Source: Kordiimonas sediminis (GTDB lineage Bacteria > Pseudomonadota > Alphaproteobacteria > Sphingomonadales > Kordiimonadaceae). Taken from it: a stretch of 64,000 nt of DNA. The notes beneath the pieces are model-generated. The model saw only the letters and a list, made by a program, of their open reading frames with translations. It did not search any database and was not told the origin of the DNA. Each line of letters opens with the position of its first letter. The stretch's first letter is position 1. Shown piece after piece: positions 8,362 to 16,002 of the stretch. The stretch covers positions 1 to 64,000 of the forward strand of contig NZ_BNCI01000002.1 in the NCBI RefSeq assembly GCF_014656395.1, read 5' to 3'. The position numbers and the translations under genes are program-made.

Positions 8362-10011
8362 GTGACGGCATCTAATAATCGCTTACTGGGGCTAATCTGC
8401 CTGATACTGACAGCGACTCCTGTAGCTATATCGCAACCTCTCTCGGACAAGAACCACACACTCCATACCATCCCTATAGAAGAAGCCCAATTGCGGGCAC
8501 ATCTGACGTTTCTCTCAAGTGACAATCTGAAAGGTCGGGATACTGGCACAGCGGAATATGAAATCGCTGCAAATTATGTTGCTAGTCATTTCGAACAATT
8601 CGGCATGCGCCCTGCAGGAGATAACTCATCCTGGTTTCAGTCTGTCCCTTTTATTAGAAGCAAACTTAATCCGGGTTCAGTTCAGTTCACAATACATGAA
8701 GAGAACGAGCAATCTCATCTGACGTACCAAGATGACTTTTTCATGCTTCCGAGTGCTATATCTCAACAAGATAATGTACGCGGGGAGTTGGTGTTTGTCG
8801 GGTATGGTATTGTGTCTAAGGAGTTACATCTGGATGACTATGCTGGTCTGAATGTTCAAGATAAAATTGTTGTAATTTTAGGCGGTCGCCCTGCAGCGCT
8901 CGCAAATGATTTTGGCGCACATGTAAGTAGCATCGGAGAAAAAGTCCGACTGGCTGTTAGGCAGGGTGCCAAAGGGGTGATTTTCGTTGACACACCAGCT
9001 GAACAGAAAACAAACACATATCAGCGATATCGTCTATTCGCTTCGAAACCGCTTCTGCGGTGGAAATCACAATCAGGAATTGTCTCAGAAGATTATCCTG
9101 AACTGAAGGGATTGGCATACATCACTGTCGATGCAGGTCGCAAATTATTCAAATCCGCCGGCCATATTTTGGACGACACATTTGAAACAATGGCCAGAGG
9201 TCATATTCCAGCCGGCTTTGATTTGGGTATTGAAGTATCGCTTAAGCGCAAAAGCTCTCACGAAAAAGTAACTAGTTCAAATGTTGTCGGGCTTGTTGAG
9301 GGGAGTGATCCAACTCTGATGAATGAATATATAGTTTTTACATCTCATCTAGACCATTTAGGGGTCGATGCTGATGGTGCAGTTTATAATGGGGCTCTCG
9401 ATAACGCCGCTGGAATAGCCATAATGCTGGAGACGGCTAGACGATTCAGCAATCTTGCAAAGCCAAAACGCTCCATTCTTTTTGTTGCGGTCACGGCGGA
9501 AGAGGCAGGACTGTTGGGCTCTGACTATTTTGCCAGATTCCCGACTGTCCCTCTTCAGTCCATGGTTGCCAATTTAAACATTGATATGCCGCTCATTATG
9601 TACCCCTTTGCCGATATCGTAGCATTTGGGGGGCAGCATTCAACAATCTCCGATTCACTTGAAGCGGCCTTAGAACCTCTTGGCCTCAAACTAAGCCCTG
9701 ACCCAATGCCCGAACTTTCACTATTTACACGAAGTGATCACTACTCATTTGTAAAAATGGGTTTGCCGTCTGTACATTTATCGCCCGGCTTTGCTTCAAG
9801 AGATCCATCCATCAACGGTCATGATCTTTTTGGAATGTTCTTAAAAAGGCATTATCATCAACCAACAGATGAAGCCTCGCTTCCAATCGATTATTCGGCC
9901 GGGGCAAATTTTGTAAAGGTGGCCTTTTCCATTGGCACTATTCTGGGCAACAGCCCTTCTCGCCCCCGTTGGCGTACGGACAGCAACTTTGGACGACTGT
10001 TTTCCAAATGA
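8362..10011 (+). CDS. Exported M28-family zinc peptidase
   Basis: The 549-residue product begins at a GTG behind AAAGGA and has a signal peptide (LLGLICLILTATPVAIS). A PA-like insert occupies roughly residues 140-250. The M28 di-zinc site is complete: His in TSHLDHLG, bridging Asp in GALDNAAG, EE in VTAEEAGLLG, Asp in NLNIDMP, and His in RSDHYSF. It should be a periplasmic or secreted aminopeptidase. A strong hairpin follows the stop. It is preceded by the membrane AraC regulator. Confidence 0.88.
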   Translation: MTASNNRLLGLICLILTATPVAISQPLSDKNHTLHTIPIEEAQLRAHLTFLSSDNLKGRDTGTAEYEIAANYVASHFEQFGMRPAGDNSSWFQSVPFIRSKLNPGSVQFTIHEENEQSHLTYQDDFFMLPSAISQQDNVRGELVFVGYGIVSKELHLDDYAGLNVQDKIVVILGGRPAALANDFGAHVSSIGEKVRLAVRQGAKGVIFVDTPAEQKTNTYQRYRLFASKPLLRWKSQSGIVSEDYPELKGLAYITVDAGRKLFKSAGHILDDTFETMARGHIPAGFDLGIEVSLKRKSSHEKVTSSNVVGLVEGSDPTLMNEYIVFTSHLDHLGVDADGAVYNGALDNAAGIAIMLETARRFSNLAKPKRSILFVAVTAEEAGLLGSDYFARFPTVPLQSMVANLNIDMPLIMYPFADIVAFGGQHSTISDSLEAALEPLGLKLSPDPMPELSLFTRSDHYSFVKMGLPSVHLSPGFASRDPSINGHDLFGMFLKRHYHQPTDEASLPIDYSAGANFVKVAFSIGTILGNSPSRPRWRTDSNFGRLFSK

Positions 10012-10026
10012 CCATACTAATAGCGG

Positions 10027-10055
10027 TCTCCCAAGTATCTTTTTTACTTGGGAGA
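10027..10055 (+). terminator. Hairpin after the M28 gene
   Basis: Eleven-base-pair arms TCTCCCAAGTA / TACTTGGGAGA enclose a 7-base T-rich loop, 16 bases after the stop codon. There is no T-run after the stem, so termination by this hairpin is likely but not textbook. Confidence 0.55.
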
Positions 10056-10546
10056 TATTAACTCCTCAATATAGGTCAAATTTTGCGAGCTAAGTATCAC
10101 TAAATAACATACCGATTGTTCGGATTTTTACTGATGGCACCAAACACTGATTTCGAAAATGTATCACCATTTTGTAGCACTTTGATGGCATCCGCATAAA
10201 TACGGAACAAATAAATCTATAAGGTTATGTTTATTTAACTTAATGAAAACAATGGTGAATAAAACCTCAGAATTGTTGACATAACTTCTCAGTAAGTTAG
10301 AGGGTTAGGAAGATAGATAGTCTAGAAGACGTTGTTCCCCTGCTTCAAGGAGGCCATATACAATGCCTCCCAGACGAGCTGCAATATTGACAAACATATT
10401 TTAGAATATATATTCCAATAAAATCAAAATCGTTTGAGACTAGTTTCCTTACACATGATTGTACGGGCACACAAGCTTGTGCCTAATAACCGGTAATCTC
10501 AATAGTTCGCTATCAGAAGATTTGAAGCGCTTGGAGGCGTTCGATA
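10056..10546. other. AT-rich intergenic region
   Basis: No gene is seen. It holds a GAATATATATTC palindrome (around 10404) and a hairpin GGCAC-N8-GTGCC around 10466-10483, both possible control sites for the gene at 10547. Confidence 0.5.
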
Positions 10547-11002
10547 ATGATCAGACCTACTATAACAAACACTCTCTCTGTAAAAATCAGACGTAGCATA
10601 ATCGCACTACTTGCAGGTCTGTTAATCATATATCATTTGAATTTGATGGTTGAGACCTATTTTAGTGGGGGCACCACTGTGTCTTCTCCTATGATGCATG
10701 TACAATCCTTTATTCGGGTTATGATCGTATGTAGTCTGGTGTTGGTCGCGACCGGCAAACGTTTGGCCATTTGGGGGATGTGGTTCAGTATTACAGCGTT
10801 GGTGGTCACTCAATATCTGGTTCATTTCGGGCCGCAGCCTCCGGAGTTTTTGGCGTCGCGATCTGGACTGTCCTACCTAAGGGGATTTATCATCCCAACC
10901 CTGATCACAGTTGCTTTCCCGCTTTCGAACAGAAATCCAGGCAGTTCTCAAGCTGAGACTAATATGCTGACGGTAGATAAGCGGAACGGTGACCGCAGAT
11001 GA
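10547..11002 (+). CDS. Four-span membrane protein of unknown function
   Basis: The 151-residue product follows GGAGG by about 11 bases. It has four hydrophobic stretches (about 17-30, 50-65, 70-90 and 108-125) with a hydrophilic tail. No family was recognised. Its 3' end overlaps the start of the Rhs fragment frame, so the natural C-terminus may have been changed by recombination with the Rhs sequence. Confidence 0.5.
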   Translation: MIRPTITNTLSVKIRRSIIALLAGLLIIYHLNLMVETYFSGGTTVSSPMMHVQSFIRVMIVCSLVLVATGKRLAIWGMWFSITALVVTQYLVHFGPQPPEFLASRSGLSYLRGFIIPTLITVAFPLSNRNPGSSQAETNMLTVDKRNGDRR

Positions 11003-11906
11003 GGGCAGTGGTTTTGATGACCGGGTTGCCTACTATCAGTATGTTACAACAGGAACCGGCATTGTTGAACAGGTGGCTAGCCGTGAATATCTGCTGAAGG
11101 ATCATCAGGGCAGTATCATTGCGGGTTATAAGGCTTCACCGGCCACGGTTACCGTCTATTCTTATGATGAATACGGTGTCCCGGCCCAGGCGGATGGCCA
11201 GCCGTACCGCTACACTGGCCGCCGGTATGATGAGGCAACGGGTCTTTACTACTACCGGGCGTGCTACTATCATGCCTCTCTTGGACGGTTCTTACAAACC
11301 GACCCGATCGGCTATGAGGACAATATGAACCTCTATGGCTATACGGGCAATGATCCGGTTAATAATACCGATCCGACAGGGATGTTAGCAGAAGAATTTG
11401 CAGAAGATGAAGATTTAGAAATTGATCCAACTGAGGCAGCGTCTACACTTTGGTCTACAATTGCGGGGTCTGCTTCAATTTCAGAACAACAAAGGGCGAC
11501 CAACCTTGTCAAAGAGGGTTTCAAGGAGGGAGGAAAAAGGGCGGCAGATTCAGCAAAGGTTTTAGCAAAGGGTCTGCTGGTTTCAATATAGCGGCTAAAT
11601 CAGCACTCAGATAATCCTGTGCGTGAAACGGTTGCTCAAACTATTGGTGGCATTGCTGGTGCTGGTACTACATTGGTGACTGCTCCAGAAATTGGGCCTG
11701 CTGCACCAGTTGTGGGTGGGGTTGTGGATGTTGGTGTTACTAATACTGTTCGGACTATACTGACTCCAATTGGTGAAGCTCGGCCAAACGTAACGCGTGT
11801 CTCAGCTGGAGCTGCGGATGCTACAGGGCGCACTATTGGTGAGCGGATAGCGAATACACTACAGCGCTGGTCAACAGGCACAGTAGAATTTGATCCATCA
11901 AGGTGA
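10989..11906 (+). pseudogene. Truncated Rhs protein: core end plus C-terminal region
   Basis: Recognisable Rhs sequence starts near 11025 ([16 protein letters not shown]) and runs through the core end ([52 protein letters not shown]). All upstream YD repeats are missing. After the core comes a variable region that stops at 11591, while the same frame reopens at 11619. Reading 11562-11622 one frame over gives [15 protein letters not shown], linking both parts, so two compensating indels are likely. No catalytic toxin motif is visible. Rhs proteins normally deliver such C-terminal toxins to competitors. Confidence 0.7.
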
Positions 11907-11912
11907 TTTGAG

Positions 11913-12176
11913 ATGCAGGAAAAAAGTCCATATAGAAGATTTTTGGTTTGGACGGCTTTAGCGCCATTCTTTGGTTATGTTTGGATGCTAGGTCTTGCTT
12001 ACTGGAATGGTGGTCAGGTTGAAGTTTTGGGAATAACCTTTGAGAGTCAGCTGTCGAGCCGGGAAATAACAATTGTCGTCATATCTATTCCCGTATTCTT
12101 TGTTGGATGGATAAATAGTCTTGTGGCCTGTTTGAAGGCAGGTCCTTTGAAAGACAAGATAAACACCCACGAATGA
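11913..12176 (+). CDS. Small two-span membrane protein, possible immunity protein
   Basis: The predicted 87-residue product has two hydrophobic segments (about 10-30 and 52-72). It begins 7 bases after the end of the Rhs C-terminal frame, the usual location for an immunity gene. No sequence family was recognised. It parallels the small membrane genes at 3383 and 4261, which also sit behind Rhs-like scraps. Confidence 0.45.
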   Translation: MQEKSPYRRFLVWTALAPFFGYVWMLGLAYWNGGQVEVLGITFESQLSSREITIVVISIPVFFVGWINSLVACLKAGPLKDKINTHE

Positions 12177-12550
12177 ACTTGTTGAATTAGATAAATTCAA
12201 TGTGCTCTCAAGAGATAGAGGAATTCCGGGGACACATTACTTGATCACTCACACGCCGCCTAGCTCACGGATTGGTTCGGGAGCCCCTTGGTATTTGCCT
12301 CGCATGGTGGGGTGGTCTGAGCCTAATTTACTATCAATCTTCATACTCACCGGACTGCAAAGAGGTGCAAATTTCGTTCAAAATTCTCCTTTAAAAACAA
12401 GGTCGGCAACATAACTTTGGTTATTATCAGGGGGGCTGTGATTTAGTGGGGATGGGGCAGATACTGCCTCGATCACTAGGCGCTATGTGTGGCGGCACAC
12501 ATTGGATAACAGGCCTCTGCCCCACCGTTCACCACTTCTTGTAAAGTTAC
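12177..12550. other. Gene-free stretch with transposon-edge motif and a long inverted repeat
   Basis: AATTCCGGGGACA at 12222-12234 is the exact inverse of 4841-4853. At 12453-12461 and 12516-12524 lie arms TGGGGCAGA / TCTGCCCCA, enclosing a TGTGTG-GCGG-CACACA hairpin (12486-12501). This may be the terminator of the integrase remnant on the minus strand. No coding sequence is convincing. Confidence 0.45.
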
Positions 12551-12760
12551 TCACGGCCCCTCTGTGGCAATCGCTGAGCCAATCATAATGCTCGCCTGCT
12601 GTAATGCCGTGTCCTGTAGGTGCGCATATCGCGCTGTTGTCTGAACCTGCGAATGCCTAAGGAGTTTTCCGATCATCGGTAGGCTTAGCCCCTGACTAAC
12701 GACCAGAGATGCAAAGCTGTGCCGCAAATCATGGAAGTGAATGTTTTGTGTTTCATTGGA
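12551..12760 (-). pseudogene. C-terminal fragment of a second tyrosine integrase
   Basis: The minus strand encodes FHDLRHSFASLVV, then LPMIGKLLRHSQVQTTARYAHL and ends at TGA 12553-12551. This is the catalytic C-terminus (His-x2-Arg, His, Tyr) of a phage-type integrase. An in-frame TAA lies immediately before the fragment, so everything upstream is lost. It differs from the integrase at 2133 in sequence, so two separate integration events are implied. It sits at the boundary between accessory DNA and the moa-nar island. Confidence 0.8.
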
Positions 12761-12994
12761 TTACCTCGGTAAATCAAAAGTGATGCATGCTCTTGCAACC
12801 AATAAAAGCCTCGGTACTCTGATGGTCTTGTGCTGTTGTTATGCAGGGAAACAGTCAGTTTGGCGCTAAATATGAGAGTAAATACACTACATGCTCGAGA
12901 TCACTTCTCACGTACTTTATCAAAAAAACTGACGGGCGTGGATGGCGTTTTTAATCCTTGGGGTTGCCACAGATTTGCGGGTGAAACTCTAGGC

Positions 12995-13525
12995 CTATTC
13001 ACCGAGCCTTGGCATGAGTTCGATGAAATTACAGGGTCCGAAGCGGTTGTCGAGCTGATACTTCAGGATGTCGTTCCAGGCATCCTTGCAGGCACCAGTT
13101 GAACCGGGTAGAGCGAAAATTAGCGTTGTTTTTGCTTTGCCAGCAAGTGCCCGGGACTGGATAGTTGAAGAGCCAATCTTCTGATAACTCAGTATTCGAA
13201 AGAGCTCTCCAAAACCGGGTATTTCAAGATCTATGACCCGCCTGACCGCTTCCGGCGTGACATCTCTGCCTGTAATACCCGTGCCACCGGTACTGATAAT
13301 CACATCAATGTCTTCCTGCTCGATCCACAAATGTAATTGATCAGCAATTTTTATTTCTTCATCAATCACGATTTTACGGTCCACAAGGTTATGGCCCATG
13401 CTGGTGACAAAATCGGTGAGAATCTTGCCACTGATGTCAGTGTCAAAAGTGCGAGTATCTGAGACCGTCAGAACTGCAATGCCAATTTTTATAAAAGGGC
13501 GATCTTCATTGAACTTGTCTGACAT
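12995..13525 (-). CDS. moaB: MoaB-type molybdopterin biosynthesis protein
   Basis: The 176-residue product has the MoaB/Mog fold motifs: GIAVLTVSDTR, then STGGTGITGRDVTPEA and ALPGSTGACKDAW. The family adenylylates molybdopterin before molybdenum insertion. The start at 13525 follows AAGG. It is the third gene of the moaA-moeA-moaB unit, 9 bases after moeA, and supplies cofactor to the nitrate reductase encoded nearby. Confidence 0.88.
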   Translation of the reverse strand: MSDKFNEDRPFIKIGIAVLTVSDTRTFDTDISGKILTDFVTSMGHNLVDRKIVIDEEIKIADQLHLWIEQEDIDVIISTGGTGITGRDVTPEAVRRVIDLEIPGFGELFRILSYQKIGSSTIQSRALAGKAKTTLIFALPGSTGACKDAWNDILKYQLDNRFGPCNFIELMPRLGE

Positions 13526-13534
13526 AGTGACCTT

Positions 13535-14776
13535 CTAGCTGTTGAGGGGAAAGAAAGGAATGCAATCTACAAGACTACCTTCGGCTAAGACTTCAAGACC
13601 TTCTGGGTGCTTGATCCAACAATTCATTTGTACCATTGGCGCAACCTTAAAGCTTTCCTGCCCTTGAAGGCAGTGTACGACCAGAGTGCCTGTATCTGAA
13701 CATTCCACTCGACCTTTCAGGAAACAGGTGAGGCGCTTACTCGCCTGTATGGGATTGGTTAGTCTGGCCTTTATTGGCTTCTCTGTAGCTTGACCTGAAA
13801 GAGCCCTGAGGAAGGGGGAGACGAACATTCGTAGGCCCATGGCGGTTGAGACTGGATTACCTGGCAGGCCAAAGAAATACTTACCATTTGATAACCGGGC
13901 AAACAGTATTGGTTTACCGGGCTTGACCTTTGCCCGGTGCAGGAAAATTTCAGCACCAAGTTTTGTGAGTTCGGATCGCACAAAGTCATATTTCCCGACA
14001 CTGACAGCTCCGGTTGAAATAATAACGTCGGCGGGTCCTTTCATCGCTTCGTTGAGTGCAGTTTGAAAGCCCGTTCCGTCGTCAGCAACAGTTCGCCGCC
14101 ATAAAAGATCGGCCCCAAGGGGAGCGGCCATACTTTCACCAAAGGGGCCTGAACTATTATATATCTGACTTGGACCCAGTGGTGCTGAAAAGTCATCAAC
14201 TAACTCCTGCCCAGTGGACAACCAGACTATTTTGGGTCGAGGTGTAACAGGAACTGTGCCGCGCCCCAGTGAACATAAGGCAGGGACAAGAGCAGCGGTA
14301 ATGCGATGCCCAGCTCTTGCGATTCTCTGACCAATTTTCATATCTTCGCCGGCGCTTCGTATATTGCAGCCTGTAGGATATGGTTCGGTAAAAATAAGGA
14401 AGCTTTCATCCCGTTGAGTCCGTTCCACGGGGATGACCGTATCTGCCCCAGCAGGTGTCGGGGCGCCCGTCATGATTTCTGCAGCAGTACCACCTTTTAG
14501 GGCATGGGGTGAATGCTCTGCACCCGCAGCTATTGATTGCTGGATGGGTAGCTTTATGGGGTTAGCAAGCGAAGCATCCGCTATGTCCAACGCCCTGAAG
14601 GCATACCCGTCCATTGCTGAATTGGCAAAGGGAGGTACATTGATATTTGCAGTAATGTCTGCTGCTAAAATACAGTCAAGGGCATCTTCAACTGTATGTA
14701 TCTCTAGCGGAAGAGGTTGCGCTTTGTTCAGGATGATATTGAGGGCTTCATCGTAACTATACACAGGATATCTCAC
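13535..14776 (-). CDS. moeA: Molybdopterin molybdenumtransferase MoeA
   Basis: The 413-residue protein has the usual MoeA length. Motifs include PPFANSAMDGYAF, the STGQELVDD and STGAVSVGKYDFV region, and FGLPGNPVSTAMG of the molybdopterin-binding domain, followed by a C-terminal beta domain. It inserts molybdate into adenylylated molybdopterin. It starts at GTG 14776, 17 bases after moaA, with a poor Shine-Dalgarno sequence, so translation may depend on coupling. Confidence 0.9.
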   Translation of the reverse strand: MRYPVYSYDEALNIILNKAQPLPLEIHTVEDALDCILAADITANINVPPFANSAMDGYAFRALDIADASLANPIKLPIQQSIAAGAEHSPHALKGGTAAEIMTGAPTPAGADTVIPVERTQRDESFLIFTEPYPTGCNIRSAGEDMKIGQRIARAGHRITAALVPALCSLGRGTVPVTPRPKIVWLSTGQELVDDFSAPLGPSQIYNSSGPFGESMAAPLGADLLWRRTVADDGTGFQTALNEAMKGPADVIISTGAVSVGKYDFVRSELTKLGAEIFLHRAKVKPGKPILFARLSNGKYFFGLPGNPVSTAMGLRMFVSPFLRALSGQATEKPIKARLTNPIQASKRLTCFLKGRVECSDTGTLVVHCLQGQESFKVAPMVQMNCWIKHPEGLEVLAEGSLVDCIPFFPLNS

Positions 14777-14793
14777 AATATGAACTAAGGTGC

Positions 14794-15774
14794 TTAGCCA
14801 CCAATCATGGCAAGTTGTTCGGTTCTGCCACTGTTGCCCTGATGCAATTCATGAGCAAGGGGCTTGATACCTAACAGGGAGGTCACACGTTCCTGCATGT
14901 CAGGCAGTGATTGATCATCTTGAAGATATTTTCGCAAGCTGAAGTAATCTGCGCCAAATAGGCAGAGCTGTAGCCCACCGGTGGCGGAGACACGCAGGCG
15001 GTTACAAGTTGAACAAAAATCCCGGGAATAGGGGGCGATGAATCCAATGGAGCCTTGATAGTCCGGGTGGGCAAAGCAACGCGCAGGCCCGTCGGTCATT
15101 TCACGAGGGACTTCCTGCCATCCATTTTGCCGAAGGTCTGCAATATGGGCGGCGGGGTCCAGGTGATACTGATTGAAATAGTCCTGGTTATCCCCTGTTC
15201 GCATCAGTTCAATGAATCGGACAGAAAGATCACTGGACCGTATTAGTGATAGATAATTTTCAAGCTCTAGATCATTCACTCCTTTAAGAAGGACAGCGTT
15301 TATCTTGCGCTTCTGAATGCCAAGGTCCCGTGCCATTCGGATACCTTTCAGAACATCATCAAGCCGGTCATGACCCGTAAGCGAATGGAATTTCTGCTTA
15401 TTCATACTATCCATGCTGACGTTGATTGCGTCCAGCCCGGCTGCGGCATAAGAATCGATGAACTCAGGTAGTTTGTATCCATTCGTAGTCATCGCAACGG
15501 TTTCAATGCCGACGGTATTTTTAATAATGGAAATGATATCCGCAAGATCATTTCTAACGGTTGGTTCTCCACCCGTCAGTCGAACTTTTTTAACGCCTAG
15601 TTCGGCAAATGCTCTTATGAGTCTTTCAATTTCTTCAAGCGATAAAAAGCTTTTCATACCCTGTTTTTTGTAACCATTTGGCAGGCAGTAACTACATCGA
15701 AAATTACATACCTCAGTCACTGATAACCGCAGATAGGGGAACGTGCGGTTATAATTGTCACGAAGCATACCCAT
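14794..15774 (-). CDS. moaA: GTP 3',8-cyclase MoaA
   Basis: This radical-SAM enzyme starts molybdenum-cofactor synthesis. CNFRCSYC binds the SAM iron-sulfur cluster, LTGGEPTVR follows, FCSTCNRLR with a later Cys in LCLFG binds the second cluster, and the C-terminus is the required Gly-Gly. The frame is open upstream to an ATG at 15945. I choose 15774 (MGMLRDNYNR), after AAGGA, because it gives the normal length of about 326 residues. The longer start would also lie upstream of the predicted transcription start set by the palindrome at 15957-15976. Confidence 0.9.
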   Translation of the reverse strand: MGMLRDNYNRTFPYLRLSVTEVCNFRCSYCLPNGYKKQGMKSFLSLEEIERLIRAFAELGVKKVRLTGGEPTVRNDLADIISIIKNTVGIETVAMTTNGYKLPEFIDSYAAAGLDAINVSMDSMNKQKFHSLTGHDRLDDVLKGIRMARDLGIQKRKINAVLLKGVNDLELENYLSLIRSSDLSVRFIELMRTGDNQDYFNQYHLDPAAHIADLRQNGWQEVPREMTDGPARCFAHPDYQGSIGFIAPYSRDFCSTCNRLRVSATGGLQLCLFGADYFSLRKYLQDDQSLPDMQERVTSLLGIKPLAHELHQGNSGRTEQLAMIGG

Positions 15775-15931
15775 CAGAAAACAATCCTTTCTAAAGCTGA
15801 GAGGTTGGCACGTTTCCATCACCAACCCGGCAAGGTTTCTACTTGCGACCCGGATGCCATATTGACTTTGTTCAAGGGAAACAGCAGTGGACAACGTAGG
15901 CAAAAGGGTTTCGGTGTTTTCATCAGGTTCA

Positions 15932-15976
15932 GATATAGGGGGCATGCATGATGACAGACTTGACCATGGTCAAGTC
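15932..15976 (-). promoter_or_regulatory. FNR-type box and -10 upstream of moaA
   Basis: GACTTGACCATGGTCAAGTC at 15957-15976 is a perfect 20-bp palindrome containing TTGAC-N4-GTCAA. TATATC at 15937-15932 on the minus strand lies about 32 bases from its centre. This matches class II activation, with the site at -41.5 and a start of transcription near 15925. The probable binder is the regulator encoded at 16003-17667. Confidence 0.75.
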
Positions 15977-16002
15977 GCACATGTTTTTAGCATTCTTAGG
16001 GC

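Noticed and set aside
12202..12414. 70-residue plus-strand frame
   Set aside because: It runs through the transposon-edge motif and has no coding character.
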